A stretch of DNA of 64,000 bases. It comes from DATMFV01 sp035555975 (lineage in GTDB: Bacteria; Verrucomicrobiota; Verrucomicrobiia; Chthoniobacterales; Chthoniobacteraceae). The stretch's first letter is position 1; each line of letters opens with the position of its first letter. The notes below the pieces were generated by a model. It searched no databases, was not told the DNA's origin, and worked only from the letters and a program-made list of their open reading frames with translations. Shown here piece by piece: positions 50,251-59,096 of the stretch. A program made the position numbers and the translations under genes. The stretch is taken from assembly GCA_035555975.1 (NCBI GenBank), contig DATMFV010000073.1, positions 1 through 64,000 of the forward strand, written 5' to 3'.

Positions 50251-50871
50251 TTAGTTATCATCCGGCAGCCGGAGCCGTTCCGGCGACATGCTGCTCCAGG
50301 TGCGCAGGATCTGGTCCATGCGGCTCTGGGCGTCTTCGAATTCATTGCTGAACGCGCTCAAAACCAGGACGATCTGTTGTTTGGGGGTGTAGTTGATGAA
50401 GGTGACCGACTGGGTCACTTCGCTGCCCGGAAGCGCATAGGTGGTGGTAAAGACGGAGGCGTCCCAGATGTTTTTCAGGCTGATATCGATTTCTTCGCTC
50501 TCTTTGACCACCTTCAGTTGCCCCTGCGGCGCAAACTGCCGGGCGGTGGCGCGGTAGGTTTCCAGGTTTGCTTCGCTGAAGGAGAGATCGGGCCGGAGCG
50601 GCGAGTTGCGCAGAAGGAGGCTGGCTCCCTGAAGGTTGTTGAATTGCAGGGTGGTCTCGCCGCTGCCGCCGGTAACGGTGGTATGATGATCGGGCTTGAT
50701 GATGACCGGCTCCTCGTCCCCATTGGAGAAGTAGAGCCGCTGAAAATCATCCTGTGCCGGGTGGTCCGAGGTAGCGTAGCGCGGCGTCAGGTCGAGGTCG
50801 GCCTGCGAGGAGGCGATCGGTAGAGCCCCGAGGGCGACGGCCAGGAGGGCGAGGAGTTTTGGCTGGTTCAT
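50251..50871 (-). CDS. secreted hypothetical protein of the minor-pilin operon
   Basis: 206 residues from ATG 50871, which overlaps the stop of the upstream gene by 4 bases. Signal peptide PKLLALLAVALGALPIASSQA; mature part DLDLTPRYATSDHP..., LQFNNLQGASLLLR, FINYTPKQQIVLVLSAFSNEFEDA and DQILRTWSSM. The order of strands and the closing helix recall DcrB/PsbP-like lipoprotein folds, a weak resemblance. Being the last gene of a pilus operon, it may be a periplasmic assembly or adhesin factor. Family not recognised. Confidence 0.7.
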   Translation of the reverse strand: MNQPKLLALLAVALGALPIASSQADLDLTPRYATSDHPAQDDFQRLYFSNGDEEPVIIKPDHHTTVTGGSGETTLQFNNLQGASLLLRNSPLRPDLSFSEANLETYRATARQFAPQGQLKVVKESEEIDISLKNIWDASVFTTTYALPGSEVTQSVTFINYTPKQQIVLVLSAFSNEFEDAQSRMDQILRTWSSMSPERLRLPDDN

Positions 50872-52727
50872 TCGACGAAACGGGACCACGGCCCCCGGTT
50901 GAGCACGACCGCCTCGACGCTGCCGGGAGGGGGGGCTTTCAGGTACTTGGTGTCAAAGTTCCAGTGGCGGGTCGGCGGTGAGTAGATGTTGGTGGTGTCC
51001 CAGTTGCCGGTGAACTGTTTGCTGTCAAAGAGTTCCACCATGGAGCCAAAGTAGGTGCAGTATTTGCCGGACCAGTTTTCCAGAAAGCGGGGATAGTTGT
51101 TGGCTCCGCCTGAGTAGTACTCATCCTTTTCGCTGGAGGGCTTGTGGCCGGAGATGATGGCGACGTTGTAGGTGGTATTGCTGGCGGTGTTCTTGTTCAG
51201 ATAGGTTTTGCTATTGGCCTCGTGCGTATTGCTGTCTTTCCAATTGTTGGAAAGGAACATCACGGCGTCGGCGATGACCGCCGCAGGCTGGCGTTCATAA
51301 GTCCCGACCGTGGCGCTGCCGGGCAGGTTTTCCGGCTTGGGTGTTGCATCGGTGCTGGACTTCGGCCCCTTGCCACTGGCCTGCCCGGTATTATAGTCGC
51401 CCTGGATATAGAGCGGGTTTTCACTTGCGATGGTGAGGCCGCCTTCGGGCAGGATGCGCCCGTTGGTGAGGCGGATCGCCTTGCGGCTGTTGCCGCCGCT
51501 GGTGAGATCGTGGATGTAGAGCACCTTGTTGAAACCGGCCACGCCGGAATTTGTGTTTGATAGAAGCGTCGTGAGAGCGCCCACGTCGACGGTGGTGACA
51601 TCAACCCAGGCTTTTTCGCGTGCATCCCAGATGCCGCTCGGGTCAACCGCTTTGACAATAACCTTGTTATTCTTGTCTCGTTTTTCATTCACCTTTTCCT
51701 GGCCGATGACCTTGGAAAGAGCGCTGCTGATCGTCGATTTCGCCGAATTTGTGAGCGTCGTGTCGCCCTTGGCCGTGACGGTGAAAGCGTGTTTGCCGTC
51801 GCTGTCGGTTTTGATTTCAATGAGAATCCCGGCCTTGTTGTAAAGGCGGCGGCTGGCAATGGCTTCGGGGTCATCGTGCCCGGTATAGGGCGGCTCGATG
51901 ATTTCGTGATAACCGTCGTTGTTTTTATTGTTATCCTTGGCATCGAAGACTTCTTCAGGCTTGCCGCCCATCGGCATGATCGGCGGGACCTTGCTCAACT
52001 GGCCGTTTTTGCCAACATCCCACTTTGCGCCGGTATCCCCTTTGCTGGAACTCCAGTAGTGCCCCTGTGGAGCGGCTTCGTCGTGATAGGTGCCGGTGAC
52101 GGTGACGTTGCTCTGAAAGGTGACGGTGTTCGGACTGGCGCTCCAGACGTACATATCGCCGTTGGTGTGAGCCAACCCGGTAATCACCATATTGGCCGGG
52201 AGAAAGAGTTCCAGGTTGTTCTGAAAGAAGAACATCGACTGGAAGAGGGGGACTTCCGTGTACTGGAAGATGCGGCGGACGCCGACGATCGTGCCGTCGT
52301 CCATTTTGACCCTCGCTTCGGCGGCATAGTTGCGGGTGCGGCCCGCCCATCCCTGGTAGCCGGGGACCCGGCCCGTGATCGCCACCCCGTTGGCGGATTC
52401 GGTGCCATAGGCGTCCAGGGCGGTGAGCGAAATACCGTCTTCGGTGAAGGTGATGCCCTCAAAGGCCGGTGGCGTGAGTCCCTTGGCGAGATCCTTGGTA
52501 TTGAATTCGCCCCGGCCGATCCGCCGGGTCCAGACGGCGTAGGCATATTCGAGCGCCCCTTCGGCGGCGGCATTGGCAGCGGCAAAGTCGCGGCTGCGGA
52601 CGGTGGTATGGGTGGTGTTGCTGGTGATGTTGAACGCCACGCCCGTCAAGGCGCAGACAATGGTGAGCAGCGCGAGGGTCACCAGGAGGACGCTACCGCG
52701 CTGGTTTGAGGAAGAACCGGTTTTCAT
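50868..52727 (-). CDS. PilX-like large minor pilin/pilus-tip protein
   Basis: 619 residues. The start QRG/SVLLVTLALLTIVCALTGVAF is a PilX-type prepilin signal (Gly11 at -1, Ser12, no Glu at +5), followed by ITSNTTHTTVRSRDFAAANAAAEGALEYA, an N-terminal helix typical of PilX-like proteins. The body, beta-rich with NGDMYVWSASPNTVTFQSNVTVTG, LTNGRILPEGGLTIASENPLYI and several Gly/Asn-rich loops, is much larger than a usual PilX. Large bodies of this kind occur in pilus-tip or secretion-related proteins. Gene order pilV-like, pilW-like, this gene, hypothetical. Probably a tip or priming subunit of a type IV pilus. Confidence 0.78.
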   Translation of the reverse strand: MKTGSSSNQRGSVLLVTLALLTIVCALTGVAFNITSNTTHTTVRSRDFAAANAAAEGALEYAYAVWTRRIGRGEFNTKDLAKGLTPPAFEGITFTEDGISLTALDAYGTESANGVAITGRVPGYQGWAGRTRNYAAEARVKMDDGTIVGVRRIFQYTEVPLFQSMFFFQNNLELFLPANMVITGLAHTNGDMYVWSASPNTVTFQSNVTVTGTYHDEAAPQGHYWSSSKGDTGAKWDVGKNGQLSKVPPIMPMGGKPEEVFDAKDNNKNNDGYHEIIEPPYTGHDDPEAIASRRLYNKAGILIEIKTDSDGKHAFTVTAKGDTTLTNSAKSTISSALSKVIGQEKVNEKRDKNNKVIVKAVDPSGIWDAREKAWVDVTTVDVGALTTLLSNTNSGVAGFNKVLYIHDLTSGGNSRKAIRLTNGRILPEGGLTIASENPLYIQGDYNTGQASGKGPKSSTDATPKPENLPGSATVGTYERQPAAVIADAVMFLSNNWKDSNTHEANSKTYLNKNTASNTTYNVAIISGHKPSSEKDEYYSGGANNYPRFLENWSGKYCTYFGSMVELFDSKQFTGNWDTTNIYSPPTRHWNFDTKYLKAPPPGSVEAVVLNRGPWSRFVE

Positions 52728-52734
52728 GGCGGGT

Positions 52735-53685
52735 TTAGAGTTGGTTGGGATCGCACTTGAAGGGAGTCCTGGACTGGACCCGGTTGAAGGAAGAGAAATC
52801 GTCCGCGGTTCCGGCGCGTTGTGAGTTCAGGTAACGATCATGGCGGCTGTCGTGAACGCGCAGCGCGACGTCGAGAAAGGGACGGCCTTCGTAGATCGCG
52901 AGCGAAAACGGTTTGTCGGGGGTCGCCTCCCCCTCGGGCGAGGCGATCTGGTCGGTCATTTGGGTGCTCTCGGCGCTGTCGAAGGGAAGCGGCGTGGTGT
53001 CCGGGAACGATTCGTAAACATAGAGCGAACGTTTGTCGCCGTTGGAGCGAACGACCAGCGCGGTCGGGCGGATCAACGTCGCGGTGACGACGGTCCCGTC
53101 ATTGGGGAGAACGGTCGATTTGCCGGTCAGCTCCTTGGTCAGGGTAATGTTGTAGGTCGTCTGGGTGCCGCTTTTTTTCTTGACGGAGACTTTCTTGACG
53201 ACGGCACGCAACTGGTTGGTCTGCCCGGTCATCAAAACGGTGGTGTTGATGACGAGCGCATCGTTGGGAAGCGGTGCGGGCGGAGCTTCGAGTGCCTTGG
53301 AGTCGGCGGTGATTTCGAGGGTTGTATCGGTTCCGGCGAGCCCGCTGGCGGGAATGGTGACGACGTACGGCGCGGCGACGTAGCGGTAAAAGCGGATGCC
53401 TGCGGCGTTGGAGCCGGTTTCCGTCGCACCGTTGGCGTTGATCAGCGTCGGCGGTTCGTAGGAGCTTTGGAGCAGGAGGTTGATCCGGTCAATTACCAGC
53501 CGCGACGAGGTGCCGGTGGCGTTGATCGCCAGTCCGCGGACGGCGACGAGCGTCCCGGTATAGACGACCGAATAGACGCCGGCGAGGATGACGCCGACCA
53601 TCGCCGTGACCACCATGATTTCGGTAAACGTCATCCCGCGGCGGCGGTCGGGCCGCAGGCGCAACGATGGAAGGGGGCGGTTCAT
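52735..53685 (-). CDS. PilW/PulJ-like minor pilin
   Basis: 316 residues. Prepilin motif RG/MTFTEIMVV (Gly17 at -1, Met18, Glu22 at +5) and hydrophobic helix VTAMVGVILAGVYSVVYTGT. The body VVRGLAINATGTSSRLVIDRINLLLQ with RFYRYVAAPYVV fits PilW/PulJ-type minor pilins, which prime pilus assembly with PilV and PilX. Translationally coupled: its ATG overlaps the upstream gene stop by 4 bases (53682-53685); the next gene starts 7 bases on. Assignment from order and motif. Confidence 0.84.
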   Translation of the reverse strand: MNRPLPSLRLRPDRRRGMTFTEIMVVTAMVGVILAGVYSVVYTGTLVAVRGLAINATGTSSRLVIDRINLLLQSSYEPPTLINANGATETGSNAAGIRFYRYVAAPYVVTIPASGLAGTDTTLEITADSKALEAPPAPLPNDALVINTTVLMTGQTNQLRAVVKKVSVKKKSGTQTTYNITLTKELTGKSTVLPNDGTVVTATLIRPTALVVRSNGDKRSLYVYESFPDTTPLPFDSAESTQMTDQIASPEGEATPDKPFSLAIYEGRPFLDVALRVHDSRHDRYLNSQRAGTADDFSSFNRVQSRTPFKCDPNQL

Positions 53686-54242
53686 GATCCCTGTTCGTCC
53701 TGCGCCCGCAGGGTGGTCATCTCATACTGGTACGGGCGGTCGAGGTAGGTGTAGTTGATGCGAAACGTGACCCGGCGGATGACCGTGGCGGCGACATCGC
53801 TCGGCTTTTCACTGTTGTTCAGATTGGTGACGATGCGGGTGAGCGTGCCGGTGACGATCGGGTCGCCTTCGCTGTTGAGGGCGACCGGCACGCTTTCGCC
53901 GGTGGAGTCGGTGGCGTCGTCGGAGAAGGGGGCTCCCTCCGGCGAGGTGAGGGTGAGGATCGGCGGGACGTTGGTGCTGGTGAACGGGACGACGAGCGCG
54001 GTGTCGATGTTGCGCTGGACGAGTACCCGTGCGTTGGTCAGCAGGCGGGTCCGCGCGGCGAGGGTTTGCGAGGTGAGCAGGCTGCCGATCGCGGCGGCGC
54101 TGATGATCGCCGTGACCGCCATCGCCGTGACCGCTTCGATGAGCGTGATCCCGGCCGTCGCCGATCGGCGGTGCAGATTCGCGCCGCTTCGCTCCCGGGG
54201 GAGAGCCCCGCAACGGAAAAGGGGAAACAGGGTTCGGATCAT
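53682..54242 (-). CDS. PilV/PulI-like minor pilin
   Basis: 186 residues. Basic leader followed by AG/ITLIEAVTAMAV (Gly31 at -1, Ile32, Glu36 at +5), helix AIISAAAIGSLL, then a small beta domain (ALVVPFTSTNVPPIL, VPVALNSEGDPIVTG, RRVTFRINYTYLDRPYQYE). The GITLIE core is characteristic of PilV/PulI minor pilins. First gene of the operon 54242-50251 on the minus strand, whose promoter must lie in the 195-base gap before the DCC-LMF1 gene. Cleavage is expected by PilD-type peptidase, encoded elsewhere. Confidence 0.84.
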   Translation of the reverse strand: MIRTLFPLFRCGALPRERSGANLHRRSATAGITLIEAVTAMAVTAIISAAAIGSLLTSQTLAARTRLLTNARVLVQRNIDTALVVPFTSTNVPPILTLTSPEGAPFSDDATDSTGESVPVALNSEGDPIVTGTLTRIVTNLNNSEKPSDVAATVIRRVTFRINYTYLDRPYQYEMTTLRAQDEQGS

Positions 54243-54437
54243 GGGAGAAAAACGGTGGATGAAGGGACCGGGAAGGCGATGTCGGGTTCGTTGCCTATAA
54301 CTGAAAGCAATCGACGTGCCACCAACGCCTGCCTTTTGTGCGAGGATACCGCTTCAGGCCCGGGTTTGGCAAGCTTCGGGGTTTCGCTTGGTGGTCGCTC
54401 CGCTTTGTCTTAGGTTGTCAGCCACGATTTCATTTTT

Positions 54438-56414
54438 ATGCCGGAACTTTCTTCGACTCAGGGCGGCCTCGCGCAGCCGGGGGGGCGGCCGTTGCTCGTG
54501 TTTGACGGCGACTGCGGGTTTTGCCGCTTCTGGGTGATGCGCTGGCGGGAGAAAACGGGGGATCGGGTCGATTTTCAGCCTTCGCAGGCGCTCGGCGCGC
54601 AGATACCGGAAGTCCCCCCGGCGGCGTTTGAAACCGGGGTCGTGCTGCTGGAACCGCCGGAGCGCCCGGGAGCGCCGCACCGGGTGATCTTCGGGGCCGA
54701 TGCGGTGATCCGCCTGCTGGAAGGGTACGGTGCGGGAGTGGGGCGCGCGACGGCATGGCTGGCCCGCAAGGTGCCGGGGGTGATGCCGGTGAGCCGGTGG
54801 CTCTACGGCGGGGTTTCCAACCACCGGATGGGATGGAGCCGCCTGACCCGCTGGCTCTGGGGCAGGAGCGCACAGGCCGCGCTGCCGCCGACCTACCATG
54901 TCGCCAACTGGGTCTTTCTGCGGCTCCTCGGGCTGGTTCTTTTTTTCGCCTTCGGGTCGTTTCTGGTGCAGGCGCGCGGGTTGATCGGGAGCCACGGCAT
55001 CCTGCCCGTTTCCCGTTATCTCGAGGCGGCGCACGCCGAACTGGGGGCCCGGGCATACCATCTCCTGCCGACTCTTTTCTGGGCGGGGGCTTCCGACCCG
55101 ATGCTGGTGGGGGTTGCCGCGGCCGGGGTGGTGCTTTCGCTGATGGTGTTCGCCGGGTGGTGGCCGGGGCTGGCGCTGCTCGGGGCGTGGGGGCTTTACC
55201 TCTCGCTCTGCGTCGCCGGGCAGACGTTCATGGGGTATCAATGGGATGCCCTCCTTCTCGAAACGGCGCTCCTTTCAGCCTTTCTGGTCCCGCTGACGGC
55301 GCGCCGGGTCTTCGGCGAAAATTCGTGGGTCCAGCGTGCGAGCCGCTGGCTGCTCCTTTTCCTGCTTTTCCGGTTGATGCTGGAGAGCGGGGCGGTGAAG
55401 TGGTTGAGCGGCGACCCGCATTGGCGCGACCTGACCGCGCTCGGCTTTCACTTCGAAACGCAGCCGCTGCCGTTGCCGCTGGCATGGTGGGCACACCAGA
55501 TGCCGCAACCGGCGCTCAAAGCGATGACGCTCGGCATGTTTCTGGTCGAGTTTCTCGCCCCCTTCGCGCTGCTGCTGCCGCGGCGGCTCCGCTGGTTCGG
55601 CTTCTGGGGGCTGGTCGGGCTTCAGGCGGGGATCGCGCTGACCGGCAACTACACCTTCTTCAACCTGCTGACGGCGGCGCTCTGCCTTTTGATGCTCGAT
55701 GATCTCTGCTGGCCGGAACGCTGGCGCAAGGCGGTCGGCTGGAGATCGCGCCTGCGCCACGCGGAGGACGAACTGCGCGAGGGCGATCCGGCCCGCCCCC
55801 TGCCGGAGCGGCTGCCGGATGCCTGTACGAGGGCGGGCCGGGTGACCCCGCTCTTCTGGGCGCCGGTGGCGTTTTGCAGCCTCGCGATCGGCGGCAAGGG
55901 GTTGGTGGAGATGGTGGTGCCGCTCGTGGGCAACGGGACAAAGGTCGCAACACCGGGCGCGCTGGAGTGGGTGGAAAAGCAGGTCGCCCCCTTGCGTTCC
56001 TTCAACCGGTACGGCCTTTTTGCGGTGATGACGACGGAGCGTCGGGAGATCGTCATCGAAGGAAGCCGCGACGGCGTGGAGTGGCTGCCATACGAGTTTC
56101 GCTGGAAACCGGGCGATGTGAACCGGAGACCGGGCCTCGTGGCTCCGTTCCAGCCCCGGCTCGACTGGCAGATGTGGTTTGCCGCGCTCGGGCCGGTGGA
56201 ACAGAGCCGTTGGTTTTACGCGTTGGTGGAGCGGCTGCTGGCGGGCGAGCCCGAAGTGCTCGCACTGCTGGAGAACAACCCGTTCCCCGATGAACCGCCG
56301 CGCTGGATTCGGGCTCAACGCTACCGCTACCACTTCACCCGCAGGGGAGAAGGCGACGCCTGGTGGCGGCGGGAGCCGGACGGGACTTTTTTGCCCCCTG
56401 CGGCGCTGCGTTAG
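54438..56414 (+). CDS. DCC thiol-disulfide domain fused to lipase-maturation-factor-like membrane protein
   Basis: 658 residues. Residues 18-130 are a DCC/DUF393 domain with FDGDCGFC (Cys26 and Cys29, a CxxC redox pair) and VIFGADAVIRLLEGYG. From about 155 on follow multiple membrane helices of the LMF1 (lipase maturation factor) type: VFLRLLGLVLFFAFGSF, YQWDALLLETALLSAFL, RWLLLFLLFRLMLESGAVKWLSGDPHWRDL and LTALGFHFETQPLPLPLAWWAHQMP. A soluble C-terminus has RYGLFAVMTTERREIVIEGSRDGVEW. Vertebrate LMF1 matures secreted lipases in the ER; bacterial members may assist folding of exported proteins. The fused redox domain fits a folding or disulfide role. Standalone gene, convergent with the next operon. 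Confidence 0.88.
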   Translation: MPELSSTQGGLAQPGGRPLLVFDGDCGFCRFWVMRWREKTGDRVDFQPSQALGAQIPEVPPAAFETGVVLLEPPERPGAPHRVIFGADAVIRLLEGYGAGVGRATAWLARKVPGVMPVSRWLYGGVSNHRMGWSRLTRWLWGRSAQAALPPTYHVANWVFLRLLGLVLFFAFGSFLVQARGLIGSHGILPVSRYLEAAHAELGARAYHLLPTLFWAGASDPMLVGVAAAGVVLSLMVFAGWWPGLALLGAWGLYLSLCVAGQTFMGYQWDALLLETALLSAFLVPLTARRVFGENSWVQRASRWLLLFLLFRLMLESGAVKWLSGDPHWRDLTALGFHFETQPLPLPLAWWAHQMPQPALKAMTLGMFLVEFLAPFALLLPRRLRWFGFWGLVGLQAGIALTGNYTFFNLLTAALCLLMLDDLCWPERWRKAVGWRSRLRHAEDELREGDPARPLPERLPDACTRAGRVTPLFWAPVAFCSLAIGGKGLVEMVVPLVGNGTKVATPGALEWVEKQVAPLRSFNRYGLFAVMTTERREIVIEGSRDGVEWLPYEFRWKPGDVNRRPGLVAPFQPRLDWQMWFAALGPVEQSRWFYALVERLLAGEPEVLALLENNPFPDEPPRWIRAQRYRYHFTRRGEGDAWWRREPDGTFLPPAALR

Positions 56415-56422
56415 AGTATTGG

Positions 56423-56440
56423 GAGCCGACCGCCGCGTTG
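56423..56440. repeat. dispersed intergenic repeat, partial copy 3
   Basis: GCCGACCGCCGCG (56425-56437) equals 849-861; the flanks differ. It occupies the 37-base gap between convergent stop codons. Confidence 0.45.
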
Positions 56441-56451
56441 CCGTTCGCCTC

Positions 56452-57456
56452 CTATCGTCCCGTAAAGCCGAAGACCTGCCCCCGGTCGATGGAGCAGCCC
56501 CGCGCGACCGCCTGCCTCGGGTGGGTCGGGTCGCCCGGCATGAAGATGCCATCCTCGGCGGCCCGGATGACGGTTTTTTCCAGCAGCGCTTCGAGGCTCC
56601 GGTGTTTGGTCAGGCGCGACTGGTGCCGTTTCTTCGCAGCGGCTTCCTCCTTCCGGAGCGCGTCGAGCGCCTTTTCCCGTTTGAGGGCGGCGGCGGCCAG
56701 GGCGGCTTCCTTTTCCTTGAGCTTGCGGCTGTGTTGCTCGATGGCGAGCGGCTTTTCAAACCGGGTGAAGTTGGCGAGCTTCGCCTTGGCGGCCTGACGG
56801 GTCAGGTCGGCTTTTTCAAAACGGATGCCTTCGTTTTCGTACTCCACCTTCTGGATAAACCCTTCGGCGAGGAGCTTGTCGCGGGCATTGAAGCGTTCCT
56901 CCTGCTGGTGGTAGGCGGCTTCGGCGTCGTGAAGGGCGATCGTGAGCATCAGCTCGGCCAGCGGGGCCTCGCCCTCCAGGTAACGTTCGCGGGCAACCTT
57001 GAGCAGACGCAACTCTTCCTTGCCCTCCTGAACGGCTTCCACTTCGGCGGCTTCGGCGGCGGCGATCTTCTCGGCGGCGTCCGAAATCGCCTTTTCTTCC
57101 TTGGCAAGCTCGGCCCGGTTGGCGTCGAGCGCTTCGACCACGGCGACGCAGTCAAACACAGCGATGATTTCGCCCTTCTTTACCGGCTGACCCGGCGGGG
57201 CGAGGTATTGCAGGACGAGCGGTTCCTCAAATTCCGAGCTGTAGTAGCTCTTCGGCGTGACCGGCTTGGCGGCGGGAGGAGCCGGTTTCGCCGCAACCGC
57301 CTTGGCAACCGTCGGCTCCGCCGCAGCGGGCGGCGGCGACTTGGCCGCTGCCTTCGCTGCCGGGGGCGTTTTCGGCTCGGCGGGCGGTTTGGTTTCGGCG
57401 GTGGCCGGGGGGAGAACGGCGAGGGAGATCAACCCGACGTAAAGAAGGGAGCGCAT
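56452..57456 (-). CDS. HlyD/membrane-fusion-like periplasmic protein
   Basis: 334 residues. Signal peptide (LLYVGLISLAVLPPATA), then a Pro/Ala/Lys-rich linker (about 22-66), a lipoyl-like segment (PLVLQYLAPPGQPVKKGEIIAVFDC) and a long coiled coil of about 200 residues (ANRAELAKEEKAISDAAEKIAAAEAAE..., QEERFNARDKLLAEGFIQK). It ends with the second lipoyl half, VIRAAEDGIFMPGD and RGCSIDRGQVFGF. That is the layout of membrane-fusion adaptor proteins, which bridge inner-membrane pumps to TolC. It follows a TolC-like gene by 15 bases. No RND or ABC transporter gene accompanies it here, unusual for such a pair. Confidence 0.8.
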   Translation of the reverse strand: MRSLLYVGLISLAVLPPATAETKPPAEPKTPPAAKAAAKSPPPAAAEPTVAKAVAAKPAPPAAKPVTPKSYYSSEFEEPLVLQYLAPPGQPVKKGEIIAVFDCVAVVEALDANRAELAKEEKAISDAAEKIAAAEAAEVEAVQEGKEELRLLKVARERYLEGEAPLAELMLTIALHDAEAAYHQQEERFNARDKLLAEGFIQKVEYENEGIRFEKADLTRQAAKAKLANFTRFEKPLAIEQHSRKLKEKEAALAAAALKREKALDALRKEEAAAKKRHQSRLTKHRSLEALLEKTVIRAAEDGIFMPGDPTHPRQAVARGCSIDRGQVFGFTGR

Positions 57457-57471
57457 GAGAAAAAAACAGGT

Positions 57472-59067
57472 TCAGGGTTGGAAAACGGGATCAATCTGAA
57501 GCTGGCCGATGTCGCGCTTGATCTGAAGGTAGTTGAGGTAATGCGAGAGCTGGAGGTCGAGGTTGCGGAGCAGGGCGCGCGCTTCGGTGTTCTTGGCTTC
57601 GAGCAGGCTCCGGTTCGAAGCCTGCCCCCGTTCAAACCGGAACGCGGCGACCTTGGCCCCTTTTCGCGCATTGGCGACGACAAGGTCCTGCAACTCCAGA
57701 GCATTTTCGATGCTCGCCATGCGGGTAATCCTCCGGTGGACGGCGGCGGCGAGGTTGGCCCGCGCAAAGTGAAGGAGCCGCTCGCTCTGCTTGAGGGTCT
57801 GCCACGCGCCGAAAAGCTGGACCCGCTCCCGCGTTCTCTCCAGCGGAAGCGAGAGGGTGATCCCGGCGGTGTACTCTTCGCGGATGGCGGTGTCGCCCTC
57901 GCGCAGCCCGAGATGGCGGGCATTGGCGCTCAGGTTGAGGTCGAGGTCCGGGAGGAGATTGCGCTTGGCGTACTTGAGGCGGCGGCGGTTTTCTTCCACG
58001 GCGTCGGCGGCGGTGTGGAGGTCGGGCCGGTTGAGGAGCGCATCGGCGACGGTCTCCTGCGGATCGAACTGGACCCGGAACTGCCGGTTGGTCGCCGGAA
58101 GCGGGAAGGGAACCAGTTCCAGCTTGGCGTCGGGCGTCAGGCCGAGGGTGATCGCGAAAAGTTCGCGGCGGTTTTCGAGGTCGTCCTGAAGGTCGATCCG
58201 CTGCTGGCGGACGAGGAGCGCCTCCTGCGTCGCCCGGAGCACTTCCATCTCGGACTCCAGCCCGAGTTCAAAGAATGCCTCGCTGCGGCGGATGAGCTGA
58301 TCGTGCGCCGCCCCCTGTTCCTTGTTGATGGCGATCTTCTGTTCGATGTTCTGGATCGAGACGTAATCGGAGACGATGCTGATGACGAAGTCTTCGCGTT
58401 GCAGCTTGTAGTTGCGCAGCGCGTCGAGGAGGTTGAGCCGCGCTTCGACCAGCGGTTCGCGGTAGAGATCGAACCCCGCACGGCGCAGGAGCGGCTGGTT
58501 GAGCGAAAGGACGACGCGCGGCGAGTAGTCGCCCGGGCGGCTTTCGACCTGCGTGAGCGCTCCCCCGAGGTCGAGGGCGATACTCCCGCCGTAGGGAAGC
58601 TTCTGGGTAAAGCCGAGGAGTTGCTGCGACTCAAAGTACTGGATCGCCGTCCGTTCCTCGTTGAAGCGCGAGCCGACCTCGCGGGCCTGCCCGGTCATCG
58701 TCGCACGCCATTGCGGGCCGTAGCCGCGCTGGGTGGCGATGTAGTTGATGGCGGCCGTGCGGACCTGTTCGCGGCGGGTCTGCATGGTCGGGTTGTTGGC
58801 GATGGCGATCTCGACCGCCTTGGCGAGATGGATCGGGCCGGTGCCGACCGCCACCGGAACATTATCGGGCCGGGGGAGGCTCGGCTCGAGCCGGCGGATT
58901 TCGTCGATCGCCTCCAGCGCGAGCGCCTCGGCCTGTTCGGGTTTGGGGACGCCTCTTGCCTCTGCCGGGTGGGAAGAGAACCAGCCCGCGCCCGCGATGG
59001 CGACGAGCACGGCAAGCGCCGACCCGGAACGCGGGCGCAACGACCTGAAAGTAAGGGGGGCAGTCAT
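57472..59067 (-). CDS. TolC-family outer-membrane efflux/secretion channel
   Basis: 531 residues from ATG 59067, which opens on a signal peptide (SGSALAVLVAIAGAGWF). Two TolC-type repeats are seen: HLAKAVEIAIANNPTMQTRREQVRTAAI near the start, and LLNRPDLHTAADAVEENRRRLKYAKRNLLPDLDLNLSAN in the middle; the second ends with SLLEAKNTEARALLRNLDLQLSHYLNYLQIKRDIG. TolC trimers form outer-membrane and periplasmic tunnels for drug efflux or type I secretion. It lies between tatC and the fusion-like protein on one strand. The transported molecule is not apparent. Confidence 0.9.
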   Translation of the reverse strand: MTAPLTFRSLRPRSGSALAVLVAIAGAGWFSSHPAEARGVPKPEQAEALALEAIDEIRRLEPSLPRPDNVPVAVGTGPIHLAKAVEIAIANNPTMQTRREQVRTAAINYIATQRGYGPQWRATMTGQAREVGSRFNEERTAIQYFESQQLLGFTQKLPYGGSIALDLGGALTQVESRPGDYSPRVVLSLNQPLLRRAGFDLYREPLVEARLNLLDALRNYKLQREDFVISIVSDYVSIQNIEQKIAINKEQGAAHDQLIRRSEAFFELGLESEMEVLRATQEALLVRQQRIDLQDDLENRRELFAITLGLTPDAKLELVPFPLPATNRQFRVQFDPQETVADALLNRPDLHTAADAVEENRRRLKYAKRNLLPDLDLNLSANARHLGLREGDTAIREEYTAGITLSLPLERTRERVQLFGAWQTLKQSERLLHFARANLAAAVHRRITRMASIENALELQDLVVANARKGAKVAAFRFERGQASNRSLLEAKNTEARALLRNLDLQLSHYLNYLQIKRDIGQLQIDPVFQP

Positions 59068-59096
59068 GAACGGAAAAGTTGATCTCGGGCCGCAGA

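Noticed and set aside
56179..59082. 967-codon plus-strand frame over the MFP and TolC-like genes
   Set aside because: Covers two clear minus-strand genes; low-complexity composition and no recognisable motif.
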